From Bacteroidota bacterium (GTDB lineage: Bacteria > Bacteroidota > Bacteroidia > Chitinophagales > Chitinophagaceae): a DNA stretch of 32,401 bases. Positions within the stretch are counted from its first letter, which is position 1. Each line of letters opens with the position of its first letter. The notes beneath the pieces were generated by a model that was given only the letters and a program-made list of their open reading frames with translations, was not told where the DNA came from and did no database searches. Position numbers and translations under genes: made by a program. Shown piece by piece: positions 26,068 through 32,401 of the stretch. The stretch covers positions 1 to 32,401 of the forward strand of contig JAEZDA010000079.1 of the NCBI GenBank assembly GCA_023433345.1, in the 5' to 3' direction.

Positions 26068-26436
26068 CTACTTTTCTGATTTTCCTGAATGCTTGGTAGT
26101 AGAAATAATTTTAGAGAGAACCTTTGCAATTTGAACAGATTTTGAAATGAGTGCAGGACAGCCGGGATAAGTATCCGAGGTCTGACAAAGCAGCAACCAA
26201 TAATGTACTTCGTCTGCCTCTTTTGCTGCAAGTTTGAATTTATGAATAAAATCTGCTTTGCTTTCTGCATTTTGAGCCTCGCGAACGTTCGCCCCGATGG
26301 AAGTTCCGCACTTAAGAATTTGATTGGCGATTATAAATTTTTTCATCCCATACAAAATTTCCGCAAAGACAATAATGTCTAACGCAAACGAAAAGGAAAG
26401 GTCGACAATGAGATTGGCAGGCTTGTTTGTTTGCAT
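26068..26436 (-). CDS. Four-helix-bundle protein (S23 / 23S rRNA intervening-sequence family)
   Basis: A 122-residue all-helical protein of the S23 family. Its signature patterns are present: GTSIGANVREAQNAESKADF, KLAAKEADEVHYWLLL and a C-terminal helix with KVLSKIISTTK. The family was named for proteins encoded in insertions of 23S rRNA genes in spirochaetes, and it is related to the Avd accessory protein of diversity-generating retroelements. Here it is a free-standing gene with no rRNA, reverse transcriptase or variable repeat nearby. It lies between inverted AT-rich repeats. Orphan copies like this are frequent in Bacteroidota; their role is unknown and nucleic-acid binding is only an inference. 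Confidence 0.88.
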   Translation of the reverse strand: MQTNKPANLIVDLSFSFALDIIVFAEILYGMKKFIIANQILKCGTSIGANVREAQNAESKADFIHKFKLAAKEADEVHYWLLLCQTSDTYPGCPALISKSVQIAKVLSKIISTTKHSGKSEK

Positions 26437-26600
26437 AACCTAAAATAAATCAGCACTACCATTCTTTGCGGGGAAAATGCTCCCGCCCATGAGAGAAAAT
26501 CATCCGAAGGGGGACTGATGGCTATCGGAAGTAGCCCAACTATAGGTCAATTGAAATAAAATAGCGCTGGTGGATTTACATCAAGATGGTGCACGAAAGA

Positions 26601-26640
26601 AAATCACCAAATCATCAAATTACCGAATTGCCAAATTAAT
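26601..26640. repeat. AT-rich CAAATC-type repeat, copy 2
   Basis: aaatcaccaaatcatcaaat and following bases, in the orientation opposite to the copy at 25972-26005. It sits between the four-helix-bundle gene and the end of prfB. Confidence 0.7.
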
Positions 26641-26674
26641 GACACACCTGCACATCTTCCCAATTACACATCTC

Positions 26675-27764
26675 TTATGATGTTTCCTTCTCCGCCATCA
26701 GAAAGGCTTTTATAAACCCATCCAGTTCTCCGTCCATAACAGGGCCGACGTTGCCAACCTCGTAATCGGTGCGATGGTCTTTTATCATTTTATAAGGATG
26801 GAACACATAACTGCGGATCTGGCTGCCCCACTCTATCTTCTTCTTGTTTGCATTTGCAGCATCCCGCAATTCATTTCGCTTGCGCATTTCCTCTTCAAAC
26901 AAACGGCTTTTCAGCATTTGCATGGCCTTCTCACGGTTAGCCAACTGGCTTCTTTCGGTTTGGCAAACAACCACGATGCCTGTGGGGATATGCGTGAGAA
27001 AAACCTTTGTTTCAACCTTGTTCACGTTCTGACCACCCGCACCGCCACTGCGCGCAGTTTCCATTTTTACGTCGGCGTCCTTCACATCTATTTCAATGCT
27101 GTCGTCAACTAACGGGTACACGTGTACGCTGGCAAAGGAAGTATGTCTTCTTGCATTACTGTCGAACGGTGAAATTCTTACCAGCCGGTGTACACCGCTT
27201 TCTGCTTTAAGAAAACCGTAGGCAAATGGACCGTCGAATTGAAATGTGCAGGTTTTGATACCAGCGCCATCACCCCATTGCCAGTCGAGTTCGGTAACAC
27301 TCCATCCCTGTTTTTCACCGTACATACGGTACATGCGGGCAAGCATTTCGGCCCAATCCTGGCTTTCGGTACCGCCGGCTCCGCTATTTATCTCCATTAC
27401 TGCAGGCAGTGGATCTGTAGGTTCGTTGAGCGTACTTTTAAACTCGGCTTCCTCGATTGATTCAAGGGCTTTGTCAAAGGCTTCCTTCACTTCTGATTCC
27501 TCAGCCTCTCCTTCTTTCCAAAATTCAAAAAGTACGGCGAAGTCTTCCACATTGGTTTGGACCGAGTAAAACATATTTACCCAATACTCATTAACCTTAG
27601 TTTCTTTTAAGATTGCGGTTGCCCGGGCGTTATCATCCCAAAAACCCGGAGAAAGTGAAAGTTGTTTGTCGTTTTCAATTTTGGCTTCGCGGTTAGCGAC
27701 GTCAAAGAAACCTCCTCAAGACCACCAAACGGTCTCTCATATCTTTAAGTAATTCTGTTGTCAT
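26675..27764 (-). CDS. prfB: Peptide chain release factor 2, with programmed +1 frameshift
   Basis: Ends translation at UGA and UAA codons. The first 20 codons (ATG at 27764-27762, MTTELLKDMRDRL...RRFL) lead to an in-frame TGA (27704-27702). Reading resumes one base later at GAC (27703), as DVANREAKIEND, and continues to the stop at 26675, giving 362 residues. The recoding site is classical: a Shine-Dalgarno-like aggagg (27716-27711), three bases, then ctt-tga-c. The peptide-release motif GGQ (SGGAGGQNVNKVETK) and the RF2 stop-codon-reading tripeptide SPF (RISPFDSNARRHTSF) are present. The frameshift site lets the cell adjust RF2 to its own level. Calling only the later part from the Met codon at 27574 would lose 63 residues. 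Confidence 0.97.
27701..27716 (-). promoter_or_regulatory. RF2 programmed +1 frameshift site
   Basis: Minus strand reads aggaggtttctttgac: an internal Shine-Dalgarno, slippery CTT codon and in-frame TGA followed by C. This is the autoregulatory signal known from most bacterial prfB genes, here at codons 17-21. Confidence 0.96.
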
Positions 27765-27769
27765 GGGCG

Positions 27770-27777
27770 CAAAGATA
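27770..27777 (-). promoter_or_regulatory. -7 promoter element of prfB
   Basis: Minus strand TATCTTTG, a full TAnnTTTG match with only five bases before the prfB ATG, so the message is probably leaderless. Confidence 0.6.
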
Positions 27778-27784
27778 ACTTTGT

Positions 27785-27878
27785 GATTTGATAATTTGGT
27801 GATTTGGAAATTAAGTTCTCAGGGAACAGTCTGCGCATCATTGACCATCAGCAAACACGATCATCAAATTATCAAATC
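27785..27878. repeat. Long inverted repeat between prfB and the OmpA gene
   Basis: Arms at 27785-27803 and 27860-27878 pair over 19 bases with one mismatch, loop 56 bases. Sequence is of the same GATTTG/CAAATC type as at 25972 and 26601. It lies directly behind the prfB promoter in the divergent gap; there is no T tract, so it is not a simple terminator. Confidence 0.85.
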
Positions 27879-27930
27879 GTCTAATTGACTAATTGCATCC
27901 TCCTCTTAACATTTCTCTAACCTCACCGGC

Positions 27931-27961
27931 TTTTGGCGTAAAGGTTGTACGGGTATCTTTG
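27931..27961 (+). promoter_or_regulatory. Promoter of the OmpA-type lipoprotein gene
   Basis: TTG (27933-27935), 18 bases, then TATCTTTG (27954-27961): both Bacteroidota elements at good spacing, 24 bases before the ATG. It is the clearest promoter in the window. Confidence 0.75.
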
Positions 27962-27985
27962 CAACAATTAAAAAATCAATCGATT

Positions 27986-28855
27986 ATGCGTATAACGACA
28001 ATTCTGGCGATGGCAATTTTCGCACTGGCTGCGTTTCCATCATGCGTAAGTAAGAAAGTATTAAAAGCCGAACAAACTAAATATGTAACCCTGCAGGGCG
28101 AATACGACAGGGTTCAATCGGAATTGAGAGCTTGTAAAGACCTAACGGCAGAGGATGCACGAAAAAGAGCTCAGCTTGAATCGGAGCTGGCGAACCTTAA
28201 CAAGCAAATCGATTTTCTGAAAGACAACAACAACCAGGCTTTAAAACAATTGGAGAATCTAAGTGTTATCTCCGGTTCGCAGGCGGAGAGCATTAAAAAA
28301 TCTCTTGAGAACATCGGCGCAAAAGATGCTTATATAAAAGACCTCCAATCGGCAATGGCGAGGAAAGACTCCTTAAACCTTGCGCTTGTAACTAACCTGA
28401 AAGGCGCGATAGGAAATATGGATGATAAAGACATCAACATAAAAGTTGACAAAGGCGTTGTTTATATTGATATCTCTGATAAACTTCTTTTCAAGAGCGG
28501 GCAGTATGAAATAACAGACCGGGCGAAAGAAGTACTTGGAAAGGTGGCAAAGGTGCTGAAAAATCAACCTGAAATTGAATTTATGGTGGAAGGCCACACA
28601 GACAATGTGCCTTATCGAGGCGGAGCGCAGTTACTTGACAACTGGGATCTTAGTGTGAAGCGTGCAACCGCAGTTGTGAGGGTGCTTCAAAATCAATATG
28701 GCATCCCACCTGCGAAAATGGCTGCGGCAGGAAGAGGCGAGTATGTACCTGTTTCAGATAATTCATCTGCAGACGGTCGGGCCAACAACAGGCGTACACG
28801 CATCGTGATTCTTCCTCAGCTTGATCAGTTCTTCAAGTTGTTGGAAACTAAATAA
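27986..28855 (+). CDS. OmpA-family peptidoglycan-binding lipoprotein
   Basis: A 289-residue lipoprotein: signal MRITTILAMAIFALAAFPSC with modified Cys20, a coiled-coil region (about 28-135, rich in Glu/Lys/Leu/Gln heptads), then a C-terminal OmpA domain (about 165-280). The domain has FKSGQYEITDRAKEVL, EGHTDNVPYRG, NWDLSVKRATAVV and NRRTRIVI, the residues that grip diaminopimelate in peptidoglycan. It probably ties the outer membrane to the cell wall through the long helix. A longer in-frame version from 27893 would begin before the promoter, so the ATG at 27986 is used. Confidence 0.93.
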   Translation: MRITTILAMAIFALAAFPSCVSKKVLKAEQTKYVTLQGEYDRVQSELRACKDLTAEDARKRAQLESELANLNKQIDFLKDNNNQALKQLENLSVISGSQAESIKKSLENIGAKDAYIKDLQSAMARKDSLNLALVTNLKGAIGNMDDKDINIKVDKGVVYIDISDKLLFKSGQYEITDRAKEVLGKVAKVLKNQPEIEFMVEGHTDNVPYRGGAQLLDNWDLSVKRATAVVRVLQNQYGIPPAKMAAAGRGEYVPVSDNSSADGRANNRRTRIVILPQLDQFFKLLETK

Positions 28856-28903
28856 TCCTTACTTTTTACCGGGAACGGCAGGAAAAACCGGAAGAGAGAT
28901 CAA

Positions 28904-28911
28904 TATCTTTG
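28904..28911 (+). promoter_or_regulatory. -7 promoter element abutting the start codon
   Basis: TATCTTTG, a full TAnnTTTG match, four bases before the ATG at 28916; again a likely leaderless message. Confidence 0.55.
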
Positions 28912-28915
28912 ATCT

Positions 28916-29332
28916 ATGAAAAAAGCTCTTCTTTGTTTTTTACTGCCGTTCTTTTTTTTATTAAATGCCCGTGCGCAGACCGTGCCAGACACGGTTGAAG
29001 TTGCAATTCGTTTTGGAAGTATCTGCTGCGGACCAGATTCGGATATTTTCCTTAAAGACTTTTACAAGGGGTTCAACAAGGGAAAATGCAGGAAGGTATT
29101 GGCGTATAAAGCAGGTGGTTGTGGAAAGGAAGGCGAATTCTTTATACTTTTCTCTTTAAAGAAATTAAAGTTGCCGGCGAAAGAAAAATTTAAGTCATCA
29201 CTGGAGGAGATCATTACGAAGGAAAATTTGAAGAACAAGGCGGCAAACAGCAGCGCAGGTGGCATTATGATCCAGCAAAATATTGCTCCAGCCAGGCTCT
29301 CCTATTGTCGTATCCCGTTAGCAAAATGGTAG
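28916..29332 (+). CDS. Small secreted cysteine-containing protein, unknown function
   Basis: I do not recognise the family. The 138-residue protein has a signal peptide (MKKALLCFLLPFFFLLNARAQ). The mature part has five cysteines, in SICCGPDS, KCRKV, GGCGKEG and a late SYCRIP, that could form disulfides or bind metal. Otherwise it is basic, with lysine-rich helical stretches in the middle. It has its own -7 element next to the ATG and lies 60 bp after the OmpA gene and 40 bp before the esterase gene, all on one strand. Confidence 0.72.
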   Translation: MKKALLCFLLPFFFLLNARAQTVPDTVEVAIRFGSICCGPDSDIFLKDFYKGFNKGKCRKVLAYKAGGCGKEGEFFILFSLKKLKLPAKEKFKSSLEEIITKENLKNKAANSSAGGIMIQQNIAPARLSYCRIPLAKW

Positions 29333-29372
29333 GTAAGCTCAAGCCTTTTAAAATTTTTCTTAAATCACTTCA

Positions 29373-30365
29373 ATGAAGAAAAGATCTGTTGCCTTTTTTA
29401 TTCTTATTTCTCTTGCATCGTTCAGAGAGCTACCTGCGCAGGATTGCGGAAAAAGAAACCTTAGCACTGATATCTCACATTTCCTTGCGCGTATTGGATA
29501 TGTTGATCTTTCCCTGGAGGAATTAAGAAAATTACCAATTGAACAAATTAAATCAGCAGGGCCGCCAGTGAGGCCTTACCCGGTTGAAGATGTGCAGAGA
29601 ATAAAGATCACTGAAGATAGCATCCCTGTTCTGATGTTTAACGGAGGCGCCGGAAAGAATTTGCCCATCATAATTAACTATCATGGTGGCGGATTTATTT
29701 CGCCGTTGATCCCAGCCATTGAATATGATCTTTGGCGTGATTCTAAAACATATGAGGCAGTGGTTTTTGCCGTCGATTACCGGGTTGCCCCTGAACACAG
29801 ATTTCCTGCTGCAGTAAATGACAGCTACGCTGCTTTCAAATGGATAGCCGAATACGGGAAGGCATATGGAGGAAACACGAACAAGATAATTTTAATGGGC
29901 AACAGTGCGGGCGCTAACCTTGTTGCCGTTATCACGCATAAGGCAAAAGAGGAAGACCTGGCTAAAAAGATAAAGCTGCAGGTATTGAACGGGATAGCGG
30001 CAGACCTCAGGCCGGAGCATATGGAAGCATCTGATTCTTATGCTCAGAATGCAAAAGGTTATTTCCAAACCAAAGCGGCATGCTATTTTGCGGCTGAAAC
30101 CTATGCGCCCGGTGAGCTTGCAAACCCCGACGTATCGCCCCTACTCCGCGAAGATTTCAGCGCGTTGCCTCCCGCCATTGTGATCACTGCAGAATTCGAT
30201 CCTCTAAGAGATGACGGTAAGGCCTATGCGCAGAAATTACGCGACAGTGGCGTAAAGGTGTGGGAAAGGTGTTTTGCCGGACAGATTCATTGCCTCATTG
30301 GGCTTGCACCTGATGCTGAAGAGATCAAAGAAATGGAGAGAATGATTATTGAAGGAATGGAGTGA
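29373..30365 (+). CDS. Secreted alpha/beta hydrolase (HSL-type esterase)
   Basis: Carboxylester hydrolase of the hormone-sensitive-lipase group, exported to the periplasm or beyond. The 330-residue protein begins with a signal peptide (MKKRSVAFFILISLASFRELPAQ). It carries the oxyanion motif HGGG (104-107, NYHGGGFIS), the YRVAPEHRFPAA segment, the nucleophile elbow GNSAG with Ser178, the acid in EFDPLRDDG and the histidine in QIHCLIGL. The catalytic triad is complete. The substrate is unknown; family members cut short acyl esters. No partner gene identifies a pathway. Confidence 0.9.
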   Translation: MKKRSVAFFILISLASFRELPAQDCGKRNLSTDISHFLARIGYVDLSLEELRKLPIEQIKSAGPPVRPYPVEDVQRIKITEDSIPVLMFNGGAGKNLPIIINYHGGGFISPLIPAIEYDLWRDSKTYEAVVFAVDYRVAPEHRFPAAVNDSYAAFKWIAEYGKAYGGNTNKIILMGNSAGANLVAVITHKAKEEDLAKKIKLQVLNGIAADLRPEHMEASDSYAQNAKGYFQTKAACYFAAETYAPGELANPDVSPLLREDFSALPPAIVITAEFDPLRDDGKAYAQKLRDSGVKVWERCFAGQIHCLIGLAPDAEEIKEMERMIIEGME

Positions 30366-30374
30366 TAAAAATAT

Positions 30375-30517
30375 GTCCAGAAGAGTTTGCACAGAGGAAA
30401 GGAGATCACAGAGATCCACAGAGGGAGTAAAAGATCTTAGAGGTCTCACTCTTTCGAATATCACAGATGTATTAACAAACCCGAACTACAAACCAGGAAC
30501 TACAAACTACCAACTAA
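30375..30517. repeat. Low-complexity intergenic repeats, including degenerate heptamers
   Basis: First a CACAGAG-rich stretch (about 30389-30425: gcacagaggaaaggag, tcacagagatccacagag). Then, at 30483-30517, 7-base units gaactac, aaaccag, gaactac, aaactac, caactaa, similar to the block at 1024-1065. Short frames across it are not genes. Confidence 0.7.
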
Positions 30518-30550
30518 AAAGAGGCTGCATCTTTCCAGACACAGCCTCTT
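30516..30550 (-). terminator. Rho-independent terminator of dnaK
   Basis: Stem aagaggctg (30519-30527) / cagcctctt (30542-30550), nine base pairs, preceded on the plus strand by AAAAA, which gives a T tract for the minus strand. It lies 19 bases past the dnaK stop. Confidence 0.88.
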
Positions 30551-30568
30551 AGATATTAAAAACCGGTT

Positions 30569-32401
30569 TTACTTTACTTCTTCAAACTCTGCATCAGTAA
30601 CATTTTCTGCCCCGCCGGCATCTGCATTGCCACCAGCCTGTTGGCTGCCTGCATCCTGCGTGCCTTCTGCGCCGGGTTGTGCTCCCTGGGTGGCTTTGTA
30701 CATTTCTTCACTTGCCGCCGTCCACGCTGCATTCATTTCAGCGATAGCAGGGTCGATCATTGCAACGTCCTGTGCTTTATGAGCAGATTTCAATTTTTCC
30801 AGCGCAGCCTCTATCGGTGCTTTTTTATCGGCTGAGATCTTGTCGCCGTATTCCTTCATCTGCTTTTCAGTTTGAAAGATGAGACTGTCTGCCTGGTTCA
30901 CTTTGTCAACCTTTTCGCGCTCAAGCTTATCAGTAGCTTCATTAGCCTTAGCTTCATTCTTCATCTTTTCTATTTCTTCCTTGGTCAGGCCACTTCCCGC
31001 TTCGATGCGTATCTTCTGTTCTTTTCCTGTCCCTTTATCTTTTGCGCTTACATGTAGTATTCCGTTCGCATCAATATCGAAAACCACTTCTACCTGAGGT
31101 ACACCGCGTGGTGCAGGCGGAATTCCATCAAGGTTGAACATGCCCAGGCTCTTGTTTTGAGAAGCCATTGGGCGCTCACCCTGAAGTACATGAATTTGTA
31201 CGCCCGGCTGGTTGTCGCTTGCGGTACTGAACACTTCAGATTTTTTTGTAGGAATAGTGGTGTTGCTCTCTATGAGCTTCGTCATCACACCGCCCATGGT
31301 TTCAATACCAAGACTTAGTGGCGTAACATCAAGCAACAACACGTCTTTAATTTCTCCGCTTAATACCGCTCCCTGAATTGCAGCACCAATTGCCACAACT
31401 TCATCGGGATTTACACCGCGGTTAGGTTTTTTGTTGAAGAATTTTTCAACTATCTCCTGCACTTTTGGAATACGCGTGCTACCTCCTACAAGAATCACTT
31501 CATCAATTTGCGAAACGTTCATGCCTGCATCTTTCAAAGCTTGTTCGCAAGGCTTCAAGCAACGCTCAAATAATTTATCGGCCAGTTGTTCAAACTTCGC
31601 GCGTGAAAGCTTTTTCACAAGATGTTTGGGAACCCCATCAACCGCAGTTACATATGGCAGGTTGATCTCGGTTTCATTTCCTGAGCTCAACTCTACCTTG
31701 GCTTTTTCGCTTGCCTCTTTTAAACGCTGAAGTGCCATTGGATCTTTACGAAGGTCAATTCCCTCGTCACTTTTGAATTCATCGGCCAGCCAATCCATAA
31801 TCACTTTATCGAAGTCATCACCACCAAGATGCGTATCACCATTGGTTGATTTTACTTCAAAAACACCATCCCCAAGCTCGAGAACGGAAATATCGAAGGT
31901 TCCTCCCCCAAGGTCAAACACAGCGATCTTTTGATCCTTTCCTTTCTTATCAAGGCCGTATGCGAGAGCTGCCGCCGTGGGTTCATTTACAATTCTGCGA
32001 ACATTCAACCCTGCAATTTCACCTGCCTCCTTGGTGGCCTGGCGTTGTGCATCGTTAAAATAGGCGGGCACTGTAATTACCGCTTCCGAAACCTCAGTTC
32101 CAAGGTAATCTTCGGCAGTTTTTTTCATCTTCTGCAATACCATCGCACTAATTTCCTGCGGTGTATACATTCTGCCATCAATGTCTATCCTAACGGTATT
32201 ATTGTCACCTTTTACTACTTTATAACTCCAGTGTGAGCTTTCTTCCGTAACCTCATCGAACCTGCGGCCCATAAAGCGTTTCACACTGGTGATGGTATTT
32301 TGAGGATTGGTAATGGCCTGGCGTTTTGCAGGATCGCCCACTTTACGCTCTCCATTTTTCAAAAATGCCACCACTGAAGGCGTTGTACGACGGCCCTCAT
32401 C
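30569..32401 (-). CDS. dnaK: Molecular chaperone DnaK (Hsp70), N-terminus outside window
   Basis: ATP-driven chaperone that binds unfolded protein. 610 codons plus the stop are in view. The reading frame is open to the window edge (first residues DEGRRTTPSVVAF), so about 35 N-terminal residues with the first phosphate loop are missing. Present are Hsp70 signature 2 (VFDLGGGTFDISVLELG), signature 3 (VILVGGSTRIPKVQEIV), the linker DVLLLDVTPLSLGIETMGG leading into the substrate domain, the helical lid, and a Gly/Ala/Gln-rich tail ending TDAEFEEVK, which matches the usual conserved DnaK C-terminus. No grpE or dnaJ is in the window. A terminator follows. Confidence 0.98.
   Translation of the reverse strand, partial: DEGRRTTPSVVAFLKNGERKVGDPAKRQAITNPQNTITSVKRFMGRRFDEVTEESSHWSYKVVKGDNNTVRIDIDGRMYTPQEISAMVLQKMKKTAEDYLGTEVSEAVITVPAYFNDAQRQATKEAGEIAGLNVRRIVNEPTAAALAYGLDKKGKDQKIAVFDLGGGTFDISVLELGDGVFEVKSTNGDTHLGGDDFDKVIMDWLADEFKSDEGIDLRKDPMALQRLKEASEKAKVELSSGNETEINLPYVTAVDGVPKHLVKKLSRAKFEQLADKLFERCLKPCEQALKDAGMNVSQIDEVILVGGSTRIPKVQEIVEKFFNKKPNRGVNPDEVVAIGAAIQGAVLSGEIKDVLLLDVTPLSLGIETMGGVMTKLIESNTTIPTKKSEVFSTASDNQPGVQIHVLQGERPMASQNKSLGMFNLDGIPPAPRGVPQVEVVFDIDANGILHVSAKDKGTGKEQKIRIEAGSGLTKEEIEKMKNEAKANEATDKLEREKVDKVNQADSLIFQTEKQMKEYGDKISADKKAPIEAALEKLKSAHKAQDVAMIDPAIAEMNAAWTAASEEMYKATQGAQPGAEGTQDAGSQQAGGNADAGGAENVTDAEFEEVK

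Noticed and set aside
26068..26436. Diversity-generating retroelement suggested by the Avd-like four-helix protein
   Set aside because: No reverse transcriptase or template/variable repeat pair was found in the flanking genes.
30349..30552. Open frame of 67 codons after the esterase gene
   Set aside because: It is built from low-complexity repeats and runs into the dnaK terminator.

Overview
The window reads as chromosomal DNA of a Bacteroidota bacterium, probably Chitinophagaceae or a close relative. Supporting signs are a putative LptD with an OstA-like protein and an MCE protein, an outer-membrane barrel protein paired with an ECF sigma factor, near-absent Shine-Dalgarno sites, and start regions carrying the TAnnTTTG -7 element typical of this phylum. 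Most genes are housekeeping or envelope genes with good matches to known families. I see no prophage, CRISPR array, rRNA, tRNA or intact insertion sequence.

Layout. 1-1070: dispersed-repeat DNA, then a PlsC-like acyltransferase. 1071-9023: an envelope block with lptD (-), then divergently an N-acetylmuramoyl-L-alanine amidase, an MCE/MlaD-type protein, an OstA/LptA-like protein and an unknown secreted protein (+). 9125-11302: fused NAD(P)H-hydrate epimerase/dehydratase (+), convergent with a rhomboid protease gene broken by a one-base frameshift. 11474-13939: membrane pyrophosphatase. 14111-15938: BlaI-type repressor and M56 metallopeptidase. 15939-17580: about 1.6 kb without a convincing gene. 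17581-19791: lipoprotein with a LEA14-like domain, HMA metal-binding protein, pyrE, Nudix hydrolase. 19792-21842: ECF sigma factor with a protein resembling the dual-membrane-spanning anti-sigma factors. 21912-25965: tightly packed minus-strand run pruA-pyrR-pyrB-coaD-menI. 26068-27764: four-helix-bundle (S23-like) protein and prfB with its programmed +1 frameshift. 27986-30365: OmpA-type lipoprotein, a cysteine-containing secreted protein and a secreted alpha/beta hydrolase. 30569-32401: dnaK, cut by the window end.

How the genes work together. The left block fits lipopolysaccharide and phospholipid traffic plus cell-wall splitting. pyrE, pyrR and pyrB serve pyrimidine synthesis and salvage from two places. 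coaD and menI concern CoA and menaquinone. The sigma/anti-sigma pair probably reports on envelope state.

The observations I would look at first are: (1) the sigma factor plus trans-envelope anti-sigma-like protein; (2) the pyrophosphatase with the membrane 'gate' glutamate apparently moved to helix 5 and a long C-terminal tail; (3) several genes whose -7 element sits 4-5 bases before the ATG, implying leaderless mRNAs; (4) the frameshifted rhomboid; (5) inverted AT-rich repeats around prfB and the four-helix-bundle gene. Nothing here is proven to be a wholly new system.
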